Assembly (NCBI GenBank): GCA_018857735.1 | Contig: JABMCL010000354.1 | Coordinates: forward strand, 135,001 to 199,000 | From: Alviniconcha marisindica | Taxonomy: Eukaryota > Mollusca > Gastropoda > Provannidae | Direction: 5' to 3' | Length of the DNA stretch: 64,000 bases | Part shown: positions 38,801 through 50,800 of the stretch, piece after piece | Layout of the letters: each line of letters opens with the position of its first letter | How positions within the stretch are numbered: the stretch's first letter is position 1 | Program-made: the position numbers and the translations under genes | The notes under the pieces: model-generated | Databases searched by the model: none | What the model saw: the letters and a program-made list of their open reading frames with translations, nothing else | What the model was told of the DNA's origin: nothing

Positions 38801-41800
38801 TCTGCTTGGAGTTTGTATGGTTTATTTGTTCAGTCACTTTGATTTGGCAGGCCAGGCAGTATTGCCATTGGTGCAACTGTGATGGTGACGGCAGATGCAA
38901 GAGTGGAGGACATCAGAAACCTGCTGAACAGGCTGCCAGGTGCCATGGTCTCCATTGAAGGACAATTTCATACCATTTCCAGTGCTGTCTATTCTTCTGC
39001 TCAAGGTTTGTTCATGTTTTGGTCTGTCTCAGTTCTGTGGCAATGTTTTTTGGTTTGTTTTGGTTTTGTTTCGTTGGTAGTATTGTCTACATTCATGGTG
39101 TTTACTTTCTTCCGTGACCCTAAACTATGTGCATGCAGATTAATTTGGGTAGAGGTTTACCTGATCAGCTCCACACAGTATTTTTGTTTGGGAAGCAGGG
39201 AGAGGGTATGTATTTTAATCTTTCTTTATCTCCATGAGGTTGTAATTAATTCTATGGTTGAGTTTCATGTGATATTAAAAGCATTTCAGTATTGTCAGTA
39301 TTTACTGCTTTATGTACTGTTGGTCCATCTCTGCTTAGACTTGAAAAAAAGCAGTTTATGTTGCCAAATCATTGTTACTAATTGTGAGGGTTTTTTGTTC
39401 TTATTTTTTAGAAGAGGATTGTAGTTGGAAGTACTGCCGTGAAGGGCTTTGCATGAACAACAAGACAGGATCCATCTGTGTGTGCCCAGAGGGACGCCAC
39501 GGAGATTCTTGCCAGTATTCCGGTAAGCCATGCTATCATCAAGACGGTATCAACCTCTGTGTGCCCCCTGTTAGGAACAGGGGAGGTCCTTACCAGGATT
39601 GCAATAACTCATGCCCCAACCATGAAAGAATTGGTGCATGGAATGTGTTTTCATGGTGTGTTAAGCTATGCCAGTTTCAAGAGAGAGGGCCAGGGTCAGT
39701 TACATTAACTGTTTAGTGGATGTTTTCATTATGCATAGCAGCAAGCATCTTGCAGTCTTGGGAATCATCACTGGACTGGCAAGCACCAGGTGGATTGCGT
39801 AAGCACATTTTACCATGCAGCAGTAGAGTTGACGCTAGGTTAAGGAGAGGATGTTTGCATGGCACGAATGACCCATGGGCAGGAAATTTCTGCTTGGCTA
39901 ATCAGAGCTCAGTGTGTCTCCAAAGGGGAGCTCTGTGCTCGTACTCAGATGGGTCCTGTGAGCCTACTCAGTTGGACCAACTCCAGTGTGTCTACTCCAG
40001 GTTTACTCCAGTGGGTGATGCAGGTCCGCTCGAGTGGGTTTAAAGTCATGCTACTCCAGTTGGTCTTGTGGGTCTACACAATATGGGCACACAATAGGTT
40101 CATGTGAGGCAGCACTAGTGAAATGTAGACGTACACAGGTGGGTGATGTGGGACTGGGTACACTGATCGTGCAATCCACGGTCTCGCTGATGTGTGCCAG
40201 CTGACGTTGGCCTACTCTGGAGGGTGATTCACAATTACTCAGATGGACCATCTGGGTCCATGTAGCATGATGGCTTTTGAATTTAAAGTACTTCTATTTA
40301 TAATAATAGTGAATATCTGTTTGTGACTCTCCTCAAATGAGCACAATGCACTTACACTTGAAATAAATTTGATCAAAACAGATCCCATAATCATTCTCTG
40401 TCTCTTCCTGTTTCACACACCACACACACACATACACAATGCAAGCCAAGTGCACACACACATGCATGTGCACGCGCACGCACACACACATTGTGCGTGC
40501 ACACACATGCGCATGCACACACAGCATATGGCTTGAGCATTTAGAAGTACAATAATGTAGAAAGGTGTTATTGCTGAAAGAAGTGAAATTTCAGAAGGGA
40601 TTTGAAAGTGTCCAAAGTGGAAGAAGAATGTCTAAAACATACATGACACATCACTGCATGACTTCCCTTAGTATTATTTTATCAGGACTTGTTCCACATG
40701 ACGGGTTACTTGGCTGCACTGGGTCAGTGGCTCTTTACTACACTTGGCCTACAGGCAACCACAATTGCCTGCAAAATTAGATTGCATTGAAAATGTGTGT
40801 AGATATTAACTGGGACATTAAAATGCTTGTGTTTGTGTGTGTGTAGATGTGGAACCCACATCTCCACCAGTGCTGCAGGATTGCACAGACTGGCATGATG
40901 TCTGGAACAGGGTGTCTGGTCCCTGCATGACTGCCCTTGACTCAGCCAGATACTCTCATGATGAGCGGTGCAGGTAACTTGAAGATTACTACTGTGATTC
41001 TGAGGCTCACTGGCTAGTGGATGTAGATGTAGTCTTTGTAGTGTTTGGGTGATGCCATGTTTGGCATTGTCAGCATGAATGCTACGTATACATATCCAAC
41101 CTGATATAGAAGCTTTAGCTTGTTGTTCAGTAGTCTTGAATTTGATGCACGCTTTAGGTTTACATGTGCAAAGATCTTTTTCCTGTTGCAAAGTTGTCCA
41201 TTGATATTGATAATGAATATTACATTGACAAACAAATGGCCGTGATATGTGGGACATGACCAGGGGAGTGAAACTATGACAGTGATAAAAATGAGATGCA
41301 TATGTCTTTAAAAACTGTATCTTAAAAACAATATAATGAAGAAGAAAAAAAGGAAACATTTCAGTTAATTTGTGTGAACTTTTAGTGAAAATAGCAACAA
41401 ACTAACACAAGGATGAAAATTATGTGTGTTGGGATTGCCCTAGAGTTATGATCAGTTGCTTTTCAAATAGTTTTCAAGTATAAGAGCAGTATGCAATGGC
41501 ACTTTAAACTTACATTGTTGTTATGCAGGCACTATGCAGCATTTGTGAAGTGTGCGGCCTTTGTGATGAGAGTTCAGAACTACCGTTGCTCAGAGGACAC
41601 CATCCAGCAGATGGCGCTCAACAACTACTGGCACTTCACCAGCGGGCCAGCCTCTTCTGATTGGTCAAGCCATCCTCCCATGTCCCAGTCGCACTTCCCA
41701 TCCTCCGGTGGCTTCCCATCCTCCGGTGGCTTCCCATCCTCTGGTGGCTTTCCATCCTCTGGTGGCTTCCTGTCCTCTAGAGACTTCCCATCCTCTGGAG

Positions 41801-44800
41801 ACTTCCCATCCTCCGATGGCTTCCCATCCTCTGGTGGCTTCCCGTCCTCTAGAGACTTCCCATCGTCTGGAGACTTCCCATCCTCCGATGGCTTCCCATC
41901 CTCTGGTGGCTTCCCGTCCTCTAGAGACTTCCCATCCTCTGGAGACTTCCCATCCTCTGCTGGCTTCCCATCCTCTGGAGACTTCCCATCCTCCGATGGC
42001 TTCCCATCCTCTGGAGACTTCCCATCCACTGGTGGCTTCTCATCGTCTGGTGGCTTCCTATCCTCCGGTGGCATCCCATCCTCTGGAGACTTCCCATCCT
42101 CTTCTGACTGGTCAAGCCGTCCTCCACTGTCCCAGTCACACTTCCCATCCTCCAGTGGCTTCCCGTCCTCTGGAGACTTCCCATCCTCTGACTACTCAGG
42201 CAGCATGTCAGATCGTGACACTGTTACAATGGACCCATCACTGTACAGCAGTACTGACCGCAGAGGAACCCCATCTGACCAGTACAGCAGTTCTGACCAC
42301 CACGGCACTACTCCAGAACTCTACAGTTCCTTCTCAGACCGCAACAGTGCCTCATTGTACTATGGCGATTCAAGTGCTCCATCTTACAGTGACCACAGCT
42401 CTGCATCTGATTATGGTGGTGGTTCATATGAAACATCTCTGCCATACATATGCATGGGTAAGTTGTGCAGTCTCTCATGCCCTTGGTGTAAGCAAAACAA
42501 ATTCACTACACAGTGAAGGCCTTCTCAACAGGATACAGGATACCCACAATGCTTTCATGCTTTGTTTGAAGGTTCTTTGCCCAGATATTTGATTTCCACA
42601 GCAAACAGTATATCTCCTCTCTTTGCTTTCCCTGCCTTGACTTTGTTCTTTTGTTCTCTTACCTCCCTGGATACACCAATTGTGTAGCGGACACATTCAC
42701 TATGAAATGGACACTTTGTCTGAAGGCTGTTTCTCTTGGCAGCATTGTTTAAAGAGGCTGCCACTGTGTTTGATCAATTTCATGTTACATTGCTTGACTC
42801 ACTCCATTTCTTGCAAACAGCTGTCTGTATTCTTTTGATGATATTTGTAACATAACTGGAAGATAAAACTGATACTTATGCTGATACTTTGTAGAACATG
42901 TGTCCACACTGGGACAGTATCATGTATGCTGCTGGTGCAGTATACCCTCCACACCTGCAGAGGCAGGATGGGAGACTAAATAATGACTGAAGAATAACAC
43001 TGTGGTTAAAAAAACAACTGAAGAAGTGTTACTGCTGCACAAGATATTAAAGAAAACCTTTCTTTTCCAGGCTACAGAGTCCCATCTAAGGTGGATGTAA
43101 TGAGGACAGAGCCTTGTGCAAACCCTGACGCCTATGAGCACATCTTGAAGTATCACTGTGGTGATGACATGTACATCCCTGACGATGTCCACAGCTCCAG
43201 TGGATCCTGGTATTCAGGTCCAAGTGGAACACACTCTGACGGGACCTGGTACACTGGCCCCAGTGGAACACACTCAGACGTTCATGGTACACTGGCCCCA
43301 GTGGAACACACTCTGATGGAACTTGGTACACGGGTCCCAGTGGAACACACTCCTCTGATGGATCATGGTACACAGGCCCCAGTGGAACACACTCCTCTGA
43401 TGGATCATGGTACACAGGCCCCAGTGGTACACACTCCTCTGATGGATCATGGTACACAGGCCCCAGTGGATCAACTTCCTCTGACGGATCATGGTACACA
43501 GGCGCCAGTGGAACACCCTCCTCTGATGGATCCTGGTACACAGGCCCCAGTGGAACACCCTCCTCTGATGGATCCTGGTACACAGGCCCCAGTGGAACAC
43601 ACTACCCTAGTTCCAGTGGAACACACTCCTCCAGCAGATCCTGGCACACAGCAGCATCTGCAGGCAGTGGAGGATGGCACCCTACACCCTCTCAGCCGGG
43701 ATACAATGACCGTCAGAGTTCACATCCCATGCCGTCTCCTTCCCCATCCTGGACCACAGCCCCACCACATCGTGGCTCAGACATGTCTCGCAACCCGTGC
43801 TCGTGAGTTGACTTAATCAGTGCGCGCCTCTGTTTCTTTGTGACAGTTTGCCTGTCTGACAGCCCACAGCACTGTGGAGTCTCAGCTCTAACCACCTGTC
43901 CCACCTTAAAAGTGTATTTACTTCAGCATATGCCACAGAACATGCATTTTGATATTCGTCAAATAATGACTTCTGAAAGTTTTATATTTGAAATCATTTT
44001 GTGTGCCAAGTTTGTGGGAACTAGCAGTGTTTGTATTTGCTTGTGTGTGTGTTTTTGTTGTTGTTGGCTGTCAGAAAATGTGCACCGCAACAACAACAGA
44101 AAGGGGGAGCTCTTCTTCTCCAGTATGTAGACTGCAAAAAAGGGAACTTGTGTGCTTGGTACTGTTGTTCAATCCAACAGTGATCTTTCTGTGTGAATAT
44201 GATTCAGATCATGTAGATGTAGCTTGTAAATCCTGAACATCCTTAGTAGTGCTTTTTTCGCCACACATGTTGCCGCATGAATTATTTCTGGACAATGGTA
44301 CATTTTAAAAATTGTTTTTAGTGTGTTCAGAGACGTTTGCATTGCCACAATTTTCCTCTGATGCAGGATGGTAGCTCGTCGAGTGCAGTGCATTCAGAGG
44401 CGCCTGCAAGACATAGGTGTGATGTGCCCAGCATCAACCATCTTTGAGACAGTTCAGAAACATGGCGTCTCACTTCCTGTACAGGAAATGCAGTCTTGTG
44501 CAGGTGAGTCACTGGATGCTTCCATCATTATCTAAAATACCAGTGTTGCAAAGCGACCATCCCTTCTTCTTGTAATTTGTGCAGTTGTTGTATTCTATGT
44601 GGATCAAAAAAGGGTCAAATAGATCCTGTACACCATGCTAGTAGTACTTATAGATTTGGAGCTGTCTGTCTCTCTTTCAGTCTTTCTATGTCCAGTGATA
44701 CGTACTGAGCTGTCTGGGTCTCTTTCAGTCTTTCCATGTTCATTGAAGTGTCCAGAGTTGATGTTCTGCATATTTTGAACATCAGAATAGCTCATACATG

Positions 44801-47800
44801 TACCTGGCAATTTCTCTGCAACTGTATGAGCAGGGTCTCTCAGACTGTGTAGAAATGATAAATATGGCATGTATTGACTAATTAATTAATTCAGTGGGCT
44901 CTTACCAACATTGGTTACCAAGGCCTCATTTCCAGGTCAAAGAAGAATCTGAATGTAAAACAGAAAGTGTCATGGTTTGAGTGTGAATTTGCACTTCTTG
45001 TTTTTGCAGAGCATGGAGCAGATGTGGTGACAGACCGTTGCCTCAATCTGAATTCCATTGCAACATGTTCCAGAGACTTGTACTTCCTGTACAGCGAGAA
45101 TTGGGTGGATGTTGACGTCTGTGGGTAAGCAGTGTTGAGGCATGAGATAATAAATGGAGTGGGTGAGCTAGTGATCTGGCACTGAGGTTATGCCAGATCA
45201 CAGCAACAGTGATCTGGTTACTTTGTCTGAAAGAAAAAGAATTTTAAAATGATTGCTACACATCAGTATTAGATTATTACAGGCTTTACAGACACACCAA
45301 AATGACCAAATTGAGTTTAATAAAACCAACTGAGTGTCAGTATTTTGACTGGAAATAGATTTTCATCAGTTAACGAGTTGCAGGGGTCTTTCCTGAGAAG
45401 AGAGAAATGTACCAAATTTGTATCTGAGTAACTTTTGTGGGGCATTTTTTTTTGGGGGGGGGGGGGGGATGGTTAGCAGATTTCAGTTTCCATCTAAATT
45501 AATATTTTGGAATCTGCTCTCAGTTCAAAGCCAGTTCCCAGTCTGCCTACTGGTAAATGGCTGCGAATGTCTGTGTCTGATGTCATATGTCACAGCTGTG
45601 ACTATCACAGGTATGCTGATGACACAGAAATCTCTGACCTAGCGATTTCACTTCTGCTCAGTCCAATATTCAGTCCTGTATAAGCGATACTTTGTCATGG
45701 ATGCAAAGCAGCAAACTGAAGCTTAACACAGAAAAAAATGAGATGATGCTTGTAGGTTCGTATAGAGCATATCAGTTCAGTTGACTGCGAGTCTGCAGAT
45801 ATAGGTGGAAGTAGGGGGAGGGTTGGTGGTGGTTTTTCGCAGATCTGGCATAGTAAGCATTCTGGCAAGAGCTGGATGGTGTGTGTGTTGGGGGCAGGGT
45901 GGGGACTGGGAGGGATGGAATTAAGGGTGGGTAGTAACATAATGATTTTTTTCGCTTGTATTATATACTGCCACTTTTTGTACGGCACATGTACTTTATA
46001 TTTTTTATGTCATATATATATATGCATTGTTAGTTCTTATATATATGTGTTACTTTCATGAACATTATTACCTTTGATTATTTTGTTTTCACTTAGAAAA
46101 TGTGTTGTAAAGCACAGTGAGTTTGTGTACATCAGAGAATACCGCTATACAAAAGTTATCTATTATTATTATTACTGAGATGGGGATTCATGCTTCCAGT
46201 CAGCACAGTATAACTTGCTGTGAGTGGTGCTATGCTGTCATTTATGAAGGCCAGTTTTCAACCGATAGATTTTTGTGTGTGTGCATGTGTCAAAAATTGC
46301 CTCATTCATATCAAAGTGAACAAGGTGATTTCCCCATTGTTGTTTACAGCTCGTTCCAGAGAGGTGTGGAGTGTATGGCCAAGGCCTCCAGGGGCTCGTG
46401 CTCCGTAGCAGATGTTGACCAGGCATGGCACAGATACCTCCAGTACATCATGACAATGAGGGTGGTGTTTGCAAACGTCACCATGAACTACCCTGCCATG
46501 GAGAGAGTGCTTATGTGTTCAGGTGAGTTCAGCAGAACCCCCAGTAAAAGACCACCTTAGTGAGACACCATCTGTCTTTTACAGCAACCAACTCTTTGTG
46601 TTTTCCATGTAGGCAAAGCCCTCACCAAAAACCCATCTTTTAAAACCATTTTGTGATTATTTCCAGGCGGGTCCCTCACAAGTATGCTCCAGTGTATTAA
46701 AGGTTCAAGTCCAGTTGCTGAGAGAAAGGCTTGGTTTGTAATATAACCTGTAGAACAAGCTTGTGTGCTAGTAAAGTCATGTAATAAATATGCAACAATC
46801 AGAATCAGATGTACCTCTGGTGGAGTATATGTACCTTGTATGCCAGATGAGAGTTACTGCAGATGACTCAGGTCTTTGTTTTTGTGTTTGTGTGAAATCT
46901 TTTGAGCACTAATTAACTCCCTTGTGTCTTAATAGAGATGCAGTTTCAAGAAGAAATAAAAGCAGGTGATATTGTTCATTCAGTTGAGATGCACAGATCT
47001 TTACAGGTGGGACACAGATGTGCAGAATAAAACACAGAAGTCTTGACAAAAATCTTGCCGTATTCCATACAGGGTGTTGAAAGTTCCTTGTAGTTCATAT
47101 ATAACCATAGCTGGGAGGTGTTCATCCCAGGCACTGGATATTTTGTGTCCCTGGTACTGGAGTTTACACTGACAGATTCATTGACATTGGCTCATTCGGT
47201 GTTACAGAGAGACCTGGAGAATGTCCTTCCTCTGGTGAGGTGGGCATCACTATCCATGAATGCAACAATGACATGGATTGTGAAAACCCAAAGAAGTGTT
47301 GCTCTGTGGGTGGTGGAGCTGGTCAAATGTGCCGTAATCCAGTCTACAGTGAGTTCATAGAGATGTGTGTGTCAGTGATTGTGTGTGTGTGTGTGTGTGT
47401 ATGTTATTTTGTTTCATGTTTATTAGAAGTGACTTTTTACAGCACGTGCAGATTTGATTTTGTTGTAGTTTCATTATCTAGCAGTATTGTACTGCTCAGA
47501 CCATCACAGTTGCATGCAGATGACTCAGGTCTTTGTTTTTGTGTTTGTGTTTGTGTGACATCTTTTGAGCACTAATTAACTCCCTTGCATGTTAATAAAG
47601 ATGCAGTTTCAAGAAGAAATAAAAGCAGGTGATATTGTTCATTCAGTTGAGATGCACAGATCTTTACAGGTGGGACACAGATGTGCAGAATAAAACACAG
47701 AAAGGTTAGTCAGATAGAAGAAACACTGGCTGTTATCTTTAGCCCACGGTTGTTTTCATCTTGGGCACTGGAAGTCTTGACAAAAATCTTGCCGTATTCC

Positions 47801-50800
47801 ATACAGGGTGTTGAAAGTTCCTTGTAGTTCATATATAACCATAGCTGGGAGGTGTTCATCCCAGGCACTGGATGTTTTGTGTCCCTGGTACTGGAGTTTA
47901 CACTGACAGTCATTGCCATTGACATTGGCTCATTCGGTGTTACAGAGAGACCTGGAGAATGTCCTTCCTCTGGTGAGGTGGGCATCACTATCCATGAATG
48001 CAACAATGACATGGATTGTGAAAACCCAAAGAAGTGTTGCTCTGTGGGTGGTGGAGCTGGACAAATGTGCCGTAATCCAGTCTACAGTGAGTTCATAGAG
48101 ATGTGTGTGTCAGTGATTGTGTGTGTGTGTGTATGTTATTTTGTTTCATGTTTATTAGAAGTGACTTTTTACAGCATGTGCAGATTTGATTTTGTTGTAG
48201 TTTCATTATCTAGCAGTATTGTACTGTTCAGACCATCACAGTTGCATTATTCTCAACTATCAGCATAACATGTTCCTGTTAGATCTGTTTAGTAATCATT
48301 GCACTGACTTGCATTATGAGAGAGTTTAATGTTCTGTTTTGGCTAACTAAACCAAGCAGTTGGACAAAGGTTATTAAGTTCAGTAAATTGTCCTTTGTAG
48401 GTCACCAACCTGACATGACCTTTCTAACTGACTTTGCATCACTTGGATATTTTTTCATCTTGTTACTAATCCTCCACCACCTCTTCCCCCTACTCCCTTG
48501 CCTCTTGACAAAGTGTGCTGTATGTGAGGTTAATCCATGCATATATTTGATCACACTCTAATCAAGGAGGCTGCCCAAGCTTTGAGGAGCTCTCTGACCT
48601 GTCCCAGCAGAGGTGCTACCCCATGGTCAATGCCCTCCTCAGCAGCGATGGTTCCTTCCCTAATATCACCACCTCCAACAGCAGTGTTGCCAACGCCTCC
48701 CACACGACTCCAGGCCTCCAACAGAAGTGCAGGTCAGCCTGTGTGTTAAACCACCAGAACTTGTCAAAGAGCTGGTTGCTCTTGTTTCAGTAACCTTTGG
48801 TGGGCATGAGCGGGCTTTGTTTTCAGGAATGGAACAGTGTAGTGCCCCGTAAATGTATCAACTAGATAACAGTTTTCGCCTCATTTAGCAGAAATAGCAA
48901 AAATGGTGATTTGTTAGCTGGGATTACGGGATAACAAACCGGCAACTGTGAAAGTTGGTAAGTTGTTGCTGTATGGTCATTTGTGTCTGACACCTGTTTT
49001 TTGTTGTTTGTTTTTGTGTGTGTGTGTGTTTTTCATGAAATCTGCTCTCCATTTACAGACTGAATGGTGGTTTCTGAATGACACTTTCCTGTTGCAGACT
49101 GTACTTTGACTTGTGTTTGACTCTGTTGAAGACTGCTTGTTACCAGTGTCTGACACCCTCCAGTTACAGGCTGTATGGTGACTTGTGTCTGACACACCTG
49201 TTAAAGGCTGTATGGTGACATTTGTCTGACACACCTGTTACAGGCTGTATGGTAACTTGTGTCTGACATCCCTGTTACAGGATGTATGGTGACTTGGGAC
49301 TGAATCACCTGTTACAGGCTGTATGGTGACCTGTGTCTGACGCAACTGTTACAGGCTGTATGCTGACTTGTGTCTGACACAACTGTTACAGGCTGCATGC
49401 AGACTTGTGTCTAATGCACCTGTTGCAGGCTGTATGCTGATTTGTGTCTGACACACCTGTTACAGGCAGTATGGTGATTGTCTGATGCACCTGTCACAGG
49501 CTGTAAGGTGAGTTGTGTCTGGCACACTGTATGGTGATTTCTGTTTGACAAACCTGTTACAGGCTGTATGCTGATTTGATGCGCTGCCTATCATTATCAC
49601 TGAGAGAGGGATACGAGTGTGATACCTTCGACCTTCAAGAGGTTGCACTGCAAAATCGTGACACTATGTTTGGACTGTTTGGTTTCTACCCTTCAGAATG
49701 CAATGGTAAGTTTACCATAGGCAACCCTTTGGTTGCTAGGAATAATTGTATGAAAACTGAAGGGAATAAACTAATAATGTAAACACTTGTACAATGACTT
49801 GTTTTCTCTGTTATGGGTGAGCTTGATACTTAATTATTCTGCTTTTTTCTTTTCCCTTAGAAGTGTGTGGACCATTTTAGTATATATATATATACACACA
49901 CCTTGATAATATGGGTGTGAGTGTTTTTATCCATGTGCCTGTATTCGCAGACAGTGTACCAGGCAACCTGGTGGTGTTGGACAACATCTGCGAAAGTGGT
50001 GACCTGTATGATGTTCTCCTTGAACACTACTGCCCTCACAACCTCAGCAGCCCCAGCTCTGGTGGTGTCCACCCCTCAGACTGCCTGTGAGAGCACTTGT
50101 TTGGTTCATAATTTTCTCACTTGCACAGATTCATTTTTTCCTCTGTGACTGTGTTTCTCTCTTTTTCACTCTCTTTATTTCTCTCTCTCTCTCTCTCTCT
50201 TGATCTCTCTTTCTCTCCTCTCTGTCTGTCTGTCTCTTTTAGTCTCTACAATCCTTGTCAAATAAAGTTTTTGAGTTCAGTATCTCTGTCTCTGCCTCTG
50301 CCTCTGTCTCTGTCTCTGTCTCTGTCTCTCTCTCCGACATTATATTTTTTTCATCATTACTCCAATAGTCAGTGTTGTTACTATTGTTTTATGTGTAGCC
50401 TATTGGCATGTATATTAGCAGGGATAGATTGTAAGAATAGGCAACTGCCTAAAATCTTAATCCTTGTGTAATAAAGTTCTGATCTCTCTCTCTCTCTCTC
50501 TCGCTTGCTCGCTCTCCGTCTTTCATATATTTCTCCTCAGGTGTGTGTGTGTGGGGGGGGGGGTTCTAAAACAAAGATGATATAAAAATGATAGGTCATG
50601 TTGTAAAGTTTACCATGCTCACCCATGTCGGCGTTTGTCTCTTTCTGCTCCAGGCAATTCTTTGGCGTTGTGTCCTGCTTGTCGCAGCAGACTTCTCGGA
50701 TTCTTCCAGACATTGCCTGCAGTCAAGGGGATGTTATGTCCGTCCTGAAGGGTTCCATGCAGTCTAGACTCTCCAGTTACTCCCAGTGTTTGGGTGAGTT

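Larger units (their letters stand above)
46858..48246 (+). repeat. Tandem duplication carrying WAP exons 2 and 3
   Basis: Unit 1 is about 46,858-47,514 and unit 2 about 47,515-48,246, both starting gcagatgactcaggtctttg. Unit 2 has about 70 extra bases (47,702-47,770, with ttagtcagatagaagaaac). Very high similarity in introns shows it is recent. Confidence 0.9.

Noticed and set aside
40724..41359. Minus-strand 211-residue frame
   Set aside because: Overlaps the well-supported repeat 7 module A first exon on the other strand and shows no recognisable domain.
41625..42074. Minus-strand frame rich in PPEDGK
   Set aside because: Complement of the 18-bp FPSSG VNTR, open by periodicity only.
43086..43600. 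Minus-strand frames and the [10 protein letters not shown] plus frame
   Set aside because: Shadows of the 42-bp repeat; the plus frame is read only because of the one-base deletion.
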